Of a stretch of 64,000 nt of DNA, positions 26,777 through 35,134 are shown one piece after another. Below the pieces are notes generated by a model that did no database searches, was not told the origin of the DNA, and saw nothing but the letters and a program-made list of their open reading frames with translations. How positions within the stretch are numbered: position 1 is the stretch's first letter; every line of letters starts with the position of its first letter. Source of the stretch: AC-38 sp033856025 (GTDB lineage: Bacteria; Actinomycetota; Thermoleophilia; Solirubrobacterales; Solirubrobacteraceae); the NCBI GenBank assembly GCA_033856025.1, contig JAWVFQ010000006.1, positions 1 to 64,000 on the forward strand. The letters run 5' to 3'. Both the position numbers and the translations under genes were made by a program.

Positions 26777-27496
26777 ATGCGTCTGTTCGACCTGCTCAAC
26801 CGCCGCCGCGACATGCCGCTGCCCGACCCGCCCGCCCGGGTGGGGAAGCACGCGGGCCTGGCCTACGCCCTGTTCGAGCCCGAGGAGGAGCCGCGCGGCG
26901 GGATCGTGATCCTGCACGGCGCCGGGTCGTGCAAGGAGAGCCACTTCGACTTCGCGCGCAACGCCCGCGCCGCCGGGTTCGCGGCGGTGGCGTTCGACAT
27001 GCGCGGGCACGGGGAGAGCGACGGGCGGCTGGACGGCCGGGTGCTCAATGACGTGGACTCATTGTCGTCATTGGTCCCGCGGCCTCTGGCGCTGCGGGGC
27101 TCGAGCATGGGCGGCTATTTCGGGTTGCTCGCCGCCGAGCCGCTGGACGCCTCCGCGGTGGTGGCGATCGCCCCGGCCGGGGCGGAGATGCTGCTGCGCG
27201 GGCTGCGCGCCGGGCGGCTGCCGTTCGACGCCGACGAGCGCGCGCTGGAGGGGTTCCTGCTCGAGCACGACCTCGTCACGGCGGTCGAGCGGCTGCGCGC
27301 GCCGCTGCTCCTGCTGCACGCCGAGGGCGACGAGCAGGTCCCGGTCGAGCACTCCGTCGAGCTGCACCGCGCGGCGGGCTCGCCGCGCAAGCGCCTGATC
27401 GCGCTGCCGGGGGGCCACCACCGCTCCATCCAGCACGACCCCGAGCTCCAGGGGGAGTCGCTGCGGTTCGTCGAGCGCGCGCTCGCCGCGCGCTGA
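26777..27496 (+). CDS. Alpha/beta-hydrolase (dienelactone hydrolase/carboxylesterase-like)
   Basis: A 239-residue cytosolic hydrolase from ATG 26777. The oxyanion motif is ILHGAGSCKESH, the nucleophile elbow G-S-S-M-G-G (in LRGSSMGGYFGLLAA), the acid in LHAEGDEQVPV and the base in LPGGHHRSI: a complete triad. It most resembles small acyl esterases. It is divergent from lysA and converges with the next gene. Substrate unknown. Confidence 0.88.
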   Translation: MRLFDLLNRRRDMPLPDPPARVGKHAGLAYALFEPEEEPRGGIVILHGAGSCKESHFDFARNARAAGFAAVAFDMRGHGESDGRLDGRVLNDVDSLSSLVPRPLALRGSSMGGYFGLLAAEPLDASAVVAIAPAGAEMLLRGLRAGRLPFDADERALEGFLLEHDLVTAVERLRAPLLLLHAEGDEQVPVEHSVELHRAAGSPRKRLIALPGGHHRSIQHDPELQGESLRFVERALAAR

Positions 27497-27497
27497 G

Positions 27498-28133
27498 CTA
27501 GCGCCCGCCGCCGAGCAGCGAGCCGGCGGTGTTCGAGACGTTGTCGACGGTGTTGCCGACCGCGTTGCCGGTCCGGTTCACGGTGTCGCCCGCCGGGCCG
27601 CCGACGGCGTTGCCGACGCCGCGCGTGGTGTCGCGTACCGTCTGGCCCACGCCGGTCCCGGTCTGGCGGACCGTGTCGCCGAGCGTGCGCTGCAGGCCGC
27701 CCGTCTGAGGGATCTGGATCGGGTTGCCGCCACCGGAGCCGGGGGCGCCGATCACGCCACCGGGGCCGGCGGCCGCGATGGGCCCGGGGTTGACGATCGT
27801 GCCGTCGGGGAGCCGGATCGGTCCGCCGCGCACGGCGGTGCCGTTGGGGCCCAGGACGACGCCCGGCGCCCCGAAGGTCGGCCCGGCGGCGGTCGCGCCC
27901 ACGGCGCCGGCGGCGGTGCCCGCGCCCGTGGCCACGGCCTGCGTGCCGGGCTGGTCCCAGGCGACCGGTGGCGCGTCGTTGACGAAGACGCTGTCGATGC
28001 GGTCGGCGAAGCCGGTGCTCGGCCAGCCGTTGAAGGCGATCACGGCGCTGGCCACCAGGAAGACGCAGGCGGCGGCGGCAACGAGGGACCCGGTGGTCCC
28101 GACTCCGGCGATGAAGGCCCGTGTGGTGCGCAT
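27498..28133 (-). CDS. Membrane-anchored Gly/Pro protein with LEA-like repeats
   Basis: A 211-residue protein from ATG 28133; an upstream GTG at 28151 is possible. One N-terminal membrane helix (TGSLVAAAACVFLVASAVIAF) is followed by a Gly/Ala/Pro-rich low-complexity region (residues 60-150). The C-terminal 60 residues repeat units such as GDTVRQTGTGVGQTVRDTT and GNTVDNVSN, resembling the 11-residue repeats of LEA-type or apolipoprotein-like proteins. It is probably anchored outside the membrane and partly disordered. Similar proteins seem common in related actinobacteria; no function is assigned. It ends next to the convergent hydrolase gene. Confidence 0.65.
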   Translation of the reverse strand: MRTTRAFIAGVGTTGSLVAAAACVFLVASAVIAFNGWPSTGFADRIDSVFVNDAPPVAWDQPGTQAVATGAGTAAGAVGATAAGPTFGAPGVVLGPNGTAVRGGPIRLPDGTIVNPGPIAAAGPGGVIGAPGSGGGNPIQIPQTGGLQRTLGDTVRQTGTGVGQTVRDTTRGVGNAVGGPAGDTVNRTGNAVGNTVDNVSNTAGSLLGGGR

Positions 28134-28202
28134 GACGTGCGGGGGACGCACCCCCAGGCTACGGGTATCGGCACCTCGGGCAAAGACCTTTAGCCCAATT
28201 CC

Positions 28203-29006
28203 TCAACTTAATGAGAGGAGCTGCGGAACGGTGACCAGGCGGTAGCCGCGGGCCCGCAGCCCGCGCACGATCCGGGGGAGGGCCGCCACGGTCTGGTCGC
28301 GCGGGCCCCCGCCGTCGTGCATCAGGACGATCGCGCCCGGCCGCGCGGCGCCCAGCACGTTGCGGACGATCGTCCGCATTCCCGGCCGCGTGTAGTCGCG
28401 GCTGTCCACGGTCCACATGACGATCAGCATCCGCAGGCGGCGGGCGATCGTGCGGGTGCGCCGGTCCCACCCGCCGTAGGGCGGGCGCAGGAGGTGGGGG
28501 CGCGGGATGCCCCGGTGGCGCAGCGCCAGCGCCTGGCCCCGGATCTGGCGCAGCTGCTGACGGAAGCCGAGCTGGGACAGCATGGCGTGGTCGACGGTGT
28601 GGTCGCCCACGGTGAAGCCGCCGCGGCGCACCGCCGCCAGGCCGGCGCGCCAGCGCGCGAACATCGAGGCGACCGGGAAGAACGTGGCCGGCACGCGCAT
28701 CCGCCGCAGGATCGCCACGACCGCCGGGGTGAACGGGCTCGGGCCGTCGTCGAAGGTCAGCGCGACCGCCCGCCGGCGCGCGCTGCCGCGGCGCACGACG
28801 GTGCGCCGGCGCAGGACGCGCGCGACCGTGGCCGCCTCGCGGTCGGTCCGCGCCCGCGCGGCGGGCAGCACCGGCCGTCCCGCGGCCGCCAGGCCGGTGC
28901 CCAGCCCGACCGGCCCGGACGCGGGGTCGCGTACCGCGACCGCCACCACCGCGAGCGCGGCGAACACGGCCAGTGCGGCGAACGCTGCATCCCTGCGGCG
29001 ACCCAT
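28203..29006 (-). CDS. Polysaccharide deacetylase (NodB domain), membrane-anchored
   Basis: A 267-residue protein whose N-terminal helix (AFAALAVFAALAVVAVAV) anchors or exports it. The carbohydrate esterase family 4 domain (about 75-262) contains the motifs LTFDDGPSPFTPAVVAIL, the metal-binding HTVDH, RPPYGGWD, TVDSRDYTRPG and LMHDGGG. All catalytic and zinc ligands are present, so it is an active N- or O-deacetylase of cell-wall glycans. It is divergent from the riboswitch-controlled M23 gene. A peptidoglycan target is inferred from the neighbours. Confidence 0.93.
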   Translation of the reverse strand: MGRRRDAAFAALAVFAALAVVAVAVRDPASGPVGLGTGLAAAGRPVLPAARARTDREAATVARVLRRRTVVRRGSARRRAVALTFDDGPSPFTPAVVAILRRMRVPATFFPVASMFARWRAGLAAVRRGGFTVGDHTVDHAMLSQLGFRQQLRQIRGQALALRHRGIPRPHLLRPPYGGWDRRTRTIARRLRMLIVMWTVDSRDYTRPGMRTIVRNVLGAARPGAIVLMHDGGGPRDQTVAALPRIVRGLRARGYRLVTVPQLLSLS

Positions 29007-29061
29007 GGCTCACGCACGATCGTAGGGGTCCGGGGGAGGGTTCGCTAGACTGCCGCGCCGT

Positions 29062-29216
29062 CGGAAGCAATGCCGAGTCCGCCGGCGTCCCAGAGCGCCG
29101 CGGAACGGGGGAACCAGGGCGCCGGGGTCGAACCCGTCGCCAGGGGCGAATCCGCGCATCACCGCGCGGTAGCGCTGCCCTTTCAGCGCGAGCCCGTCAG
29201 CTAACCCCGTAGGCCC
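29062..29216 (+). promoter_or_regulatory. c-di-AMP riboswitch (ydaO/yuaA class) ahead of an M23 peptidase gene
   Basis: The 230-bp gap before the M23 gene contains conserved ydaO-class blocks in the expected order: TGCCGAGTCCGCCGGCGTC, then GCGGAACGGGGGAACC (29100-29115), AGGGGCGAATCCGCG (29142-29156) and GTCAGCTAACCCCGTAGGC (29196-29214). It ends 20 bp before the start codon, next to the ribosome site. In actinobacteria this class turns off resuscitation-factor, NlpC/P60 and M23-type wall enzymes when c-di-AMP is high. Boundaries are approximate; I judged it from motifs, not from a covariance model. Confidence 0.87.
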
Positions 29217-29234
29217 AAGGAAAGGGATAGCGGA

Positions 29235-30110
29235 ATGCTGACTCACGCCGTATCGCGCAACGCGAAGAGCCTGTCCATCGCCGTGGCCGTCGCCGCGGGC
29301 GCCGCATGCGCCCTGCCCCCGGCCGCGGGCGCCGCCAACGCCGGCGGCGGCTCGTCCGCCTACGGCGGCACCCAGTTCTACGCGCAGCCGGTCATCTCGG
29401 CGCTGCAGTGCCGCAGCGGCTGTGCCCGCACGGCCCGCTCCAGCGGCGCCGGCTGGGTGCGCGTCAAGGAGAAGGGCGTGCTGCGCATCCGTGGGCGCAA
29501 CTTCCGCGACGTCGGCCAGGTGCTGTTCCTGGGCGGCCCCGGCACGCGCGACAACGTCGGCGTGCGCCCGTCGGCGCGCACGGCGCGCAGCCTGGACGTC
29601 AAGGTCCCGGTGCAGGCCGGCTCGGGGAAGGTCGTCCTGCTCGACCCCGCCGGGCACGGGTCGCGTCCCAGCCACGCCCGCCTGCGCGTCGTGCGCAGCG
29701 CGAACTCCCTCAGCGCGCAGGGCTTCACCTGGCCGCTCCCGCAGCGCGGGATGCTCACCGGGTACTTCGGCGAGAATCGCGGCGACCACGTGCACACCGG
29801 AGTCGATCTGGCCGTGCCCACGGGCACGCCCATCCGGGCCGTGGCCGAGGGGCGCGTGATCCTGGTCGGCCCGCAAGGCGCCTACGGCAACTTCACCTGC
29901 CTGCGCCACGCCCAGCTGGTCAGCTGCTACGCCCATCAGAGCCAGATCCTGGTCTCCCTGGGCCAGTTCGTGAAGCAGGGTCAGACGATCGGGAAGGTGG
30001 GCTGCACCGGCCGCTGCTCGGGCTCGCACCTGCACTTCGAGGTGCGCCGCGGCCCCGACGCGTGGAGCTCGCCGCTGAACCCCCTCAACTACCTGCCGCG
30101 GCGCTTCTGA
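29235..30110 (+). CDS. Secreted M23 family metallopeptidase, c-di-AMP-riboswitch controlled
   Basis: A 291-residue exported peptidoglycan endopeptidase. The signal peptide runs to about residue 33 (AVAVAAGAACALPPAAGA). Residues 50-155 form an IPT/Ig-like domain (VLRIRGRNFRDVGQVLFLGG). The LytM/M23 domain (about 165-285) has both zinc motifs: H-x3-D in HTGVDLAVPTGTPI and HLHFEV near the end. Cysteines in GNFTCLRH, VSCYAHQ and GCTGRC are shared with the other M23 protein at 30874-32004. The C-terminus overlaps convergent lgt by 26 bp. Confidence 0.93.
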   Translation: MLTHAVSRNAKSLSIAVAVAAGAACALPPAAGAANAGGGSSAYGGTQFYAQPVISALQCRSGCARTARSSGAGWVRVKEKGVLRIRGRNFRDVGQVLFLGGPGTRDNVGVRPSARTARSLDVKVPVQAGSGKVVLLDPAGHGSRPSHARLRVVRSANSLSAQGFTWPLPQRGMLTGYFGENRGDHVHTGVDLAVPTGTPIRAVAEGRVILVGPQGAYGNFTCLRHAQLVSCYAHQSQILVSLGQFVKQGQTIGKVGCTGRCSGSHLHFEVRRGPDAWSSPLNPLNYLPRRF

Positions 30111-30849
30111 GGCCGCCGCGGCGGGCGGCCAGCGCCAGCCACGCCGCACCCACGACCAGCAGCACGATGCTCTCGACCTGCGGCCCCGTGAGGCCCAGGA
30201 CGGCCTGGTGGTTGCGGCGCAGGAACTCCACGAGCAGCCGCTCGGTGCCCGACAGCACCAGGTAGAGCGCGAACAGCACGCCGGGCCGGTAGGCGTCGCG
30301 CCGGCGGAACAGGAAGACGGCCACAGCGCCCATGGCGAGCGTCTCGTAGATCGGCGTGGGGTGGACCGTCTCGGTGGTCGGCACCTCGCCGTGGGGATAG
30401 GCCATCGCCCATGGCCCGTCCCAGGCCTTGCCGTAGTCCCCGTCGCCCGAGACCTGGCACCCGATCCGCCCGATCGCGTACCCCAGGGCCAGCAGCGGGG
30501 CGCAGAAGTCGAGCAGCTGGAGGCCGAAGAACCCGCGCCACCACGCCCACGCGGCCACGGCGAGCGCGCCGCCGGCCGCGCCGCCGTACCAGACCAGTCC
30601 CGACCCGCTGAACAGGTTGCCCAGCAGGTCGTGGCTCACGTCGTTCCAGTGCTGGACGATGAAGTAGAGCCGCGCTCCCACCAGGCCCCCGACCAGCGCG
30701 GCGAAGGCGATCTCATAGGCCCAGTCGACCGGGCGCCCGAGCTCGCGAAAGCGCCGCCCCGCCAGCGCCCCGATGGACAGGAACGCCAGCGCGAACATCA
30801 GCCCGAACGTCTTGAGGCTCAGGCCGAGGAGGTGGATCTCCGGCTGCAC
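30085..30849 (-). CDS. lgt: Prolipoprotein diacylglyceryl transferase
   Basis: A 254-residue polytopic membrane enzyme adding diacylglycerol to the lipobox cysteine of prolipoproteins. About seven helices. Signature segments are SGLVWYGGAAGG, GYAIGRIGCQVSGDGDYG (the conserved Gly-Arg-x-Gly region) and HPTPIYETL. GTG start at 30849. It serves the many lipoproteins encoded here. It is flanked by two M23 genes: its 3' end overlaps the rightward one by 26 bp, and it lies 24 bp after the leftward one on the same strand, so it may be in that transcript. Confidence 0.95.
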   Translation of the reverse strand: MQPEIHLLGLSLKTFGLMFALAFLSIGALAGRRFRELGRPVDWAYEIAFAALVGGLVGARLYFIVQHWNDVSHDLLGNLFSGSGLVWYGGAAGGALAVAAWAWWRGFFGLQLLDFCAPLLALGYAIGRIGCQVSGDGDYGKAWDGPWAMAYPHGEVPTTETVHPTPIYETLAMGAVAVFLFRRRDAYRPGVLFALYLVLSGTERLLVEFLRRNHQAVLGLTGPQVESIVLLVVGAAWLALAARRGGLRSAAAGS

Positions 30850-30873
30850 GCGCCGCAGCCTACGCGGCGCGCG

Positions 30874-32004
30874 CTAGAGGTAGTTCAGCGGGTTCGTGAC
30901 CGAGCCGTTGATGCGCACCTCGAAGTGCAGGTGCGCGCCGAAGCACAGCCCGGTGCAGCCGGAGAGGCCGATGACCTGCCCCTGGCTGACGTGCTGGCCG
31001 ACGCTGACGTTGATCTGCGACTGGTGGCCGTAGCACGTCGAGAGCCCACCGCCGTGATTGATGCAGGTGTAGTTGCCGTAGCCGCCCGCCGGCCCGGCGA
31101 GCGCGACCGTGCCGCTGCCGGCGGCGTGGATCGGCGTGCCGGAGCCGACGCCGATGTCGATGCCGGGGTGGCAGGCCTCCCAGGCCCGGCGCTCGCAGAA
31201 CGGTGAGGTGATCGGCCCGTTGACCGGCCAGATGAAGTGACCGTTGCCCTGGACCGGGCCGCCGTTGGACCCGTTGTTCAGGGTCCCCTGGATCTTCGCC
31301 TGCTCCTTCTCCAGCGCCGCGAGGTCCTCCTGGGCGGACTGGCGCTGGCCGCGGACGTCGTGGAGCGTCGCCGCCCGGGAGGCGCGCGCGCTCGCCAGCC
31401 GCAGCTTCACCGACGCCACCTCGTTGCGCCGGGCCTGGACGGCCGCCGTGACGCGCTGCTGACGGTCCTCGAGCTTGGCCAGGCGCTTGACGGCCGTGTC
31501 GGTCTGCGCCCTGGCCACCCGCACGGCCCTGATGACCTTGGCGTCCTGCTCGTTGATGCGGCGCATGAACTCCTCGCGCTCGATCAGGTCCGCGAAGCCC
31601 TTGGAGTTCAGGATCACGCTGACCAGGTCGGGACGGCCCGCCTCGAAGATCTCGATCATCCGCCGCGACAGGACGATGCGTGACTCCGCGAGCTTGGCCC
31701 GCAAGCGGGCCAGCCGGGCGCGGGTGCGGCGCAGGTCGCCCTGGAGGCGCTCGAGCTCGGCGCGCTTCTGGGAGAGGTCGGACTCGATGACGTCCTGGCG
31801 CGCCTGCAGCTGGCCGATCTTCGTCGACTGGGCCTGGATGACGGTGGTCAGCACGCCCTCCTTGGACTTCAGCCGCTCGACCTTGCTGCGCTTGGCGCTG
31901 ATGCGGTCCTGCAGCGACTTGCCCGTCGAGACCAGGGGCAGCCCGGCCCACAGCGCGGCGGGCGCGAGGACGAGCACGGCGAAGAGGGCGATGCGCGAGC
32001 GCAT
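30874..32004 (-). CDS. EnvC-like protein: coiled coil plus M23 peptidase domain
   Basis: A 376-residue exported protein. Signal peptide (LFAVLVLAPAALWAG), then about 220 residues of coiled coil (residues 30-245; e.g. SDLSQKRAELERLQGDLRRT), a Gly/Asn linker, and an M23 domain (about 260-376) with CHPGIDIGVGSGTPI and HLHFEVRING. The first motif has H-x3-D and the last His-Leu-His, so zinc binding and catalysis are likely, unlike the degenerate EnvC activators. Cys in YTCINHGG, STCYGHQ and GCTGLC match the riboswitch-controlled paralogue. Probably a division or cell-separation hydrolase or activator. It lies upstream of lgt on the same strand. Confidence 0.9.
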   Translation of the reverse strand: MRSRIALFAVLVLAPAALWAGLPLVSTGKSLQDRISAKRSKVERLKSKEGVLTTVIQAQSTKIGQLQARQDVIESDLSQKRAELERLQGDLRRTRARLARLRAKLAESRIVLSRRMIEIFEAGRPDLVSVILNSKGFADLIEREEFMRRINEQDAKVIRAVRVARAQTDTAVKRLAKLEDRQQRVTAAVQARRNEVASVKLRLASARASRAATLHDVRGQRQSAQEDLAALEKEQAKIQGTLNNGSNGGPVQGNGHFIWPVNGPITSPFCERRAWEACHPGIDIGVGSGTPIHAAGSGTVALAGPAGGYGNYTCINHGGGLSTCYGHQSQINVSVGQHVSQGQVIGLSGCTGLCFGAHLHFEVRINGSVTNPLNYL

Positions 32005-32105
32005 GCGACGGCGGAGTGTAGGGATCGCCTACCCTCGACTTCAACGTGAGCCTCAGAGTTATGGAACCCTGCGGGTCGCGCCCCGTCGCGGGGTATCCTC
32101 GCGGC

Positions 32106-32444
32106 GTGGCCGAAGCGGAACGGGTGCGGGATCTCGCCGACGACGCCCTGGCCAGGGCGGACGCCGCGCGGGCCGGGCTCGAAGACCTGCTCGCGGCGGT
32201 GGAGCGCCTGCGCGGGGAGATCTCCAACGGAGGCGGTCCCGCCACGGCCGTCGCGCCGCCGCCGCCCCCGCCGCCCCCGCCTCAGCGTCCGCCGGGTCCG
32301 GCAAGCGAGATCGACGAGGCGCGCCTCGTGGCCCTGGAGATGGCCGTCGCGGGCCGCGGCCGCGCCGAGGTGGGCGCCCATCTGCGCGCCGCCTACGAGG
32401 GCGCGGACATCGACGCGATCCTGGCCGACGTGTTCGGCGTTTAG
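32106..32444 (+). CDS. Small coiled-coil protein with conserved C-terminal helical segment
   Basis: A 112-residue protein from GTG 32106 (an earlier ATG at 32046 lies too near the divergent gene). Residues 1-40 form an amphipathic coiled coil (ERVRDLADDALARADAARAG), followed by a run of nine prolines (residues about 55-63). The C-terminal 40 residues (EARLVALEMAVAGRGRAEVG...IDAILADVFG) form a compact helical unit, perhaps a protein-binding tail. It is 36 bp upstream of htpX and may belong to the envelope-stress group. Function unknown. Confidence 0.7.
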   Translation: MAEAERVRDLADDALARADAARAGLEDLLAAVERLRGEISNGGGPATAVAPPPPPPPPPQRPPGPASEIDEARLVALEMAVAGRGRAEVGAHLRAAYEGADIDAILADVFGV

Positions 32445-32479
32445 GGCCGGCCAAGCGCGTTTCCTAGAATCAGTCGTCC

Positions 32480-33379
32480 ATGCCTCCCCCGCGCAAGATC
32501 GGACGCGACCCCGGGCTGACCGCCCGGATGACCCTGACGCTGTTCCTGCTGGGCGCGCTCTACGTCGTGCTGATCGTGGCGATGCTGGCCGCCGGGGTGG
32601 GCGCCATCTTCGTCGGGGTGATCGCCGGCGGCCTGCTCCTGGCCCAGCTGTTCACGTCGGACAAGCTGGCGATGCACGCGATGGGCGCGCGCGAGGTCTC
32701 GCCCCAGGAGGCGCCCGAGCTGCACGCGATGGTCGAGCGCCTGTGCGTCCAGGCCGACCTGCCCAAGCCGCGCGTGGCCGTCGCCGACACGCCGATGCCC
32801 AACGCCTTCGCCCTGGGCCGCTCGCCCAAGACGGCCACGGTGTGCGCGACGACGGGGATCATGGAGCTGCTCTCGCCGGCCGAGCTGGAGGGCGTCCTGG
32901 CCCACGAGCTCACCCACGTCCAGAACCGCGACGTGCTGGTGATGACCATCGCCTCCTTCTTCGCCACGGTCGCCGCCTACATCGTCCAGTTCGGGTTCTT
33001 CTTCGGCGGCGGGGGCGACGACGACGACAACGCGGGGTTCCTCGTGCTCCTGCTCGTCTCGCTGGCCGTCTACGCGATCTCGTTCTTCCTGCTCCAGGCG
33101 CTCTCGCGCTACCGCGAGTTCTCCGCCGACCGCGGCGCCGGGATCATCACCGGCCGGCCCAGCGCGCTCTCCTCGGCGCTCATGAAGATCTCCGGCACGA
33201 TGGACCGCATCCCCGAGCGCGACATGCGCGCGTCGAGCGAGCTGGCCGCCTTCTACATCTTTCCCCCGCGCGTGAAGTCGGCGCTGGGCAGCATCTTCTC
33301 CACGCACCCGCCGCTGGAGAAGCGCATCGAGAAGCTCGCCCAGCTGGAGAGCCAGCTCCAGGGGCGCATCGCCGCCTGA
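32480..33379 (+). CDS. htpX: Membrane zinc metalloprotease HtpX (M48)
   Basis: A 299-residue membrane protease for quality control of membrane proteins. Two N-terminal helices (LTLFLLGALYVVLIVAMLAAG, VGVIAGGLLLAQLF), the zinc motif H-E-L-T-H in VLAHELTHVQNRD (about residue 143), a hydrophobic hairpin and the third ligand region YREFSADRGA. The catalytic site faces the cytosol. It is followed 15 bp later by pspAB, a pairing known from actinobacterial Psp envelope-stress loci. No pspA is in the window. Confidence 0.95.
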   Translation: MPPPRKIGRDPGLTARMTLTLFLLGALYVVLIVAMLAAGVGAIFVGVIAGGLLLAQLFTSDKLAMHAMGAREVSPQEAPELHAMVERLCVQADLPKPRVAVADTPMPNAFALGRSPKTATVCATTGIMELLSPAELEGVLAHELTHVQNRDVLVMTIASFFATVAAYIVQFGFFFGGGGDDDDNAGFLVLLLVSLAVYAISFFLLQALSRYREFSADRGAGIITGRPSALSSALMKISGTMDRIPERDMRASSELAAFYIFPPRVKSALGSIFSTHPPLEKRIEKLAQLESQLQGRIAA

Positions 33380-33394
33380 CCGGGGCGCCTTCGC

Positions 33395-33967
33395 GTGGGC
33401 TTCCTCGACGTCATCCGCGGCAAGCGCGATCTCAAGAAGCCCGCGCCCGACCGGCTCTTCGCGATGAGCACGGCGTACGTGACCCTCGAGGAGTCCCTGG
33501 GGCTGAAGACCACCGGGCAGGCGGCGCTCGTCTTCCAGCAGCTCGACACCGCCGACTTCGCCCAGCTGGCGCGCGACATGCAGGAGCTCATCACCGCCAC
33601 CACGCAGGAGTCGGGGACGAAGGTGGAGGCGCGCGACGACGACTTCGGCTACCGCTGGATGGTCCTGATCGACTCGGACTTCGACGATCTCGTCGCGGGC
33701 CTCAACGCCGTGGGGGGCGAGCTTGCGGCCGGCGGCTACGGGGACCGGATCCTCGCCGCCGTCTTCCCGTTCGACGACTCCCAGGGCCGGCGCGTGTACT
33801 GGATCTACAACTACAAGCGCGGGTCGTTCTACCCCTTCGTCCCCGGCGGCGGGAAGCAGTCGCGCGACAACGAGCGCGAGCTGCGCCTGAAGGCGCAGGT
33901 GGAGGGTGAGCTCCCCGTCGAGCCCGAGCTGGAGCGCTGGTTCCCGCTCTGGGGCGCCCCCGTCTGA
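33395..33967 (+). CDS. pspAB: PspA-associated protein PspAB
   Basis: A 190-residue cytosolic protein, GTG start. It opens MGFLDVIRGKRDLKKPAPDR and has RLFAMSTAYVTLEESLGLKT, EARDDDFGYRWMVLIDSDF and IYNYKRGSFYPFVPGGG, the pattern of the PspAB family encoded with PspA/HtpX in actinobacteria. The exact biochemical role is not established; it is tied to envelope-stress responses. Downstream of htpX in the same operon. Confidence 0.85.
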   Translation: MGFLDVIRGKRDLKKPAPDRLFAMSTAYVTLEESLGLKTTGQAALVFQQLDTADFAQLARDMQELITATTQESGTKVEARDDDFGYRWMVLIDSDFDDLVAGLNAVGGELAAGGYGDRILAAVFPFDDSQGRRVYWIYNYKRGSFYPFVPGGGKQSRDNERELRLKAQVEGELPVEPELERWFPLWGAPV

Positions 33968-34015
33968 TCCACCGTCACACAACGGCGCCGCGGCGCTTTC
34001 TTGTCGGTAGATCGC

Positions 34016-34201
34016 ATGTCACTCCCGGCGCCGCAGATCCATGCCGTCCGCACGGCCGCGTCCGACGAGCCGTCCCTGCCCGAATTCGAGGTCGGGCCCC
34101 CCTTCTCGCTGTCCGGCGCGGTGGGGCTGCTCGGGCTCGCCGCCGTCTCGGCGCTGATCTGGGCCGGGCTGGTCTGGGCGATCGTCGAAGTCGTGGCCTG
34201 A
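34016..34201 (+). CDS. Small single-pass membrane protein
   Basis: A 61-residue protein from ATG 34016 (a TTG at 34001 is also possible). The N-terminal 35 residues are polar; one helix follows (AVGLLGLAAVSALIWAGLVW) with C-terminus AIVEVVA. It starts about 50 bp after pspAB and could be in the same transcript. It has no recognised family. Support is the plausible topology and a clean reading frame. Confidence 0.5.
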   Translation: MSLPAPQIHAVRTAASDEPSLPEFEVGPPFSLSGAVGLLGLAAVSALIWAGLVWAIVEVVA

Positions 34202-34300
34202 GCGGTTCCGCCGGAGCGCACCTCACAATCGCGCGTTACGGATTCGCCGCCTGCCGGGTTGTTTGGGCGAACGGGCGATTCAAGGGTCAAGGAGGACGAG

Positions 34301-34471
34301 ATGGTCTATCCGAAGCGGATCGTGTGGAAGGAAGCATCGAGCGCCCACCCGCAGCCGCGCGGGCGCAACCCGCAGCGCGACCGCGTCGAGGCCTCGCTGC
34401 GCCTCACGGACGGCCGCGTTGACCGCTGGGACGAGCGCACGCGGACCGTGCACCGCGTCCGCGCGGCCTAG
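34301..34471 (+). CDS. Small basic protein, unknown
   Basis: A 56-residue protein from ATG 34301 with a strong ribosome site (AAGGAGG, 6-base gap). It is rich in Arg (EASLRLTDGRVDRWDERTRT) and has no membrane segment. It overlaps the convergent cupredoxin gene by 4 bp. The good ribosome site is the main reason for calling it. Confidence 0.55.
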   Translation: MVYPKRIVWKEASSAHPQPRGRNPQRDRVEASLRLTDGRVDRWDERTRTVHRVRAA

Positions 34472-34881
34472 AGCGTCCTGCGCACCGTCACCGTCCCCTT
34501 CATCCAGGGATGGATTGAGCAGTGGTACGGGTACACGCCCGGCCGCCGGAAGACGTGCGCGGCCGAGCCGAGCCGGCGCGCCTCGATGAACGGGCCCCGC
34601 GCCGCGCGCGTGCTGGGCTCGATCGTGTGGTGCTCCTTGCCGACGTCGCGCCAGGCCACCGCGTGGCCGGCCTTGATCACGACGTTGGTCGGATTGAAGC
34701 CGTACTCGTAGACGTCGACGGTGATCGGGACGTCGCGCGGGTCGAACTGCCCGGCCCGCGCGTGCCGTGGCGCGCCGCCCGGCCCGCGGCCCGGCTCTCC
34801 GCCCAGCCAGCCCTGGGTCAGCGCAAGGGCCCAAAGCAGGGCGCCCGCCCCGGCGATCCACCACGCCAGCCCGCGGCGCAT
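34468..34881 (-). CDS. Cupredoxin-domain protein (type I copper), membrane-anchored
   Basis: A 137-residue protein. One N-terminal helix (AWWIAGAGALLWALALTQGW) anchors or exports it. The cupredoxin domain (about 45-137) has all four copper ligands: His in VGKEHHTIEP and C-S-I-H-P-W-M near the end (YHCSIHPWMKGTVTV). It probably carries electrons or binds copper outside the membrane; plastocyanin-like or amicyanin-like. It sits 16 bp downstream of the XRE regulator on the same strand. Confidence 0.88.
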   Translation of the reverse strand: MRRGLAWWIAGAGALLWALALTQGWLGGEPGRGPGGAPRHARAGQFDPRDVPITVDVYEYGFNPTNVVIKAGHAVAWRDVGKEHHTIEPSTRAARGPFIEARRLGSAAHVFRRPGVYPYHCSIHPWMKGTVTVRRTL

Positions 34882-34897
34882 GGGCCAACCGTAGCGG

Positions 34898-35134
34898 TCA
34901 GTTCTCCAGTTCGTTGGCGCGCCGGATCAGCTGCCAGGCGTCGATGTCCAGCGCGCCGGCCACCTTGAGGAGGTTGGTGTAGCTGGGGTTGCGCTCCCCG
35001 CGCTCGATGCCGCCCAGGTACGTGCGGTGCATCCCCGCGCGGTGCGCGAGGTCCTCCTGGGAGATCTGCCGCCGGCCGCGGAAGTCGCGGATCGCCCGTC
35101 CGAGCGCGGCGTGTGCCTGGGATCGCTGGGCCAC
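34898..35134 (-). CDS. XRE-family helix-turn-helix regulator
   Basis: A 78-residue single-domain regulator, GTG start. Its HTH is ISQEDLAHRAGMHRTYLGGI followed by ERGERNPSYTNLLKVAGAL, a standard lambda-Cro/C1 fold. Size and form are typical of controllers of restriction-modification or toxin-antitoxin loci. It is divergent from the Panacea/YwgA-like gene across about 119 bp, so it may control that operon (inference). Confidence 0.9.
   Translation of the reverse strand: MAQRSQAHAALGRAIRDFRGRRQISQEDLAHRAGMHRTYLGGIERGERNPSYTNLLKVAGALDIDAWQLIRRANELEN

Noticed and set aside
28141..28155. GGGGG-ACGCA-CCCCC hairpin upstream of the Gly-rich membrane protein
   Set aside because: A 5-bp GC stem is expected by chance at this base composition.
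32005..32105. Possible second c-di-AMP riboswitch before the EnvC-like gene
   Set aside because: The gap is only about 100 bp and lacks the conserved GGGGGAACC and GGGGCGAATCC blocks.
32106..32444. Small gene before htpX as PspAA
   Set aside because: Its coiled coil and proline run do not match the PspAA pattern.
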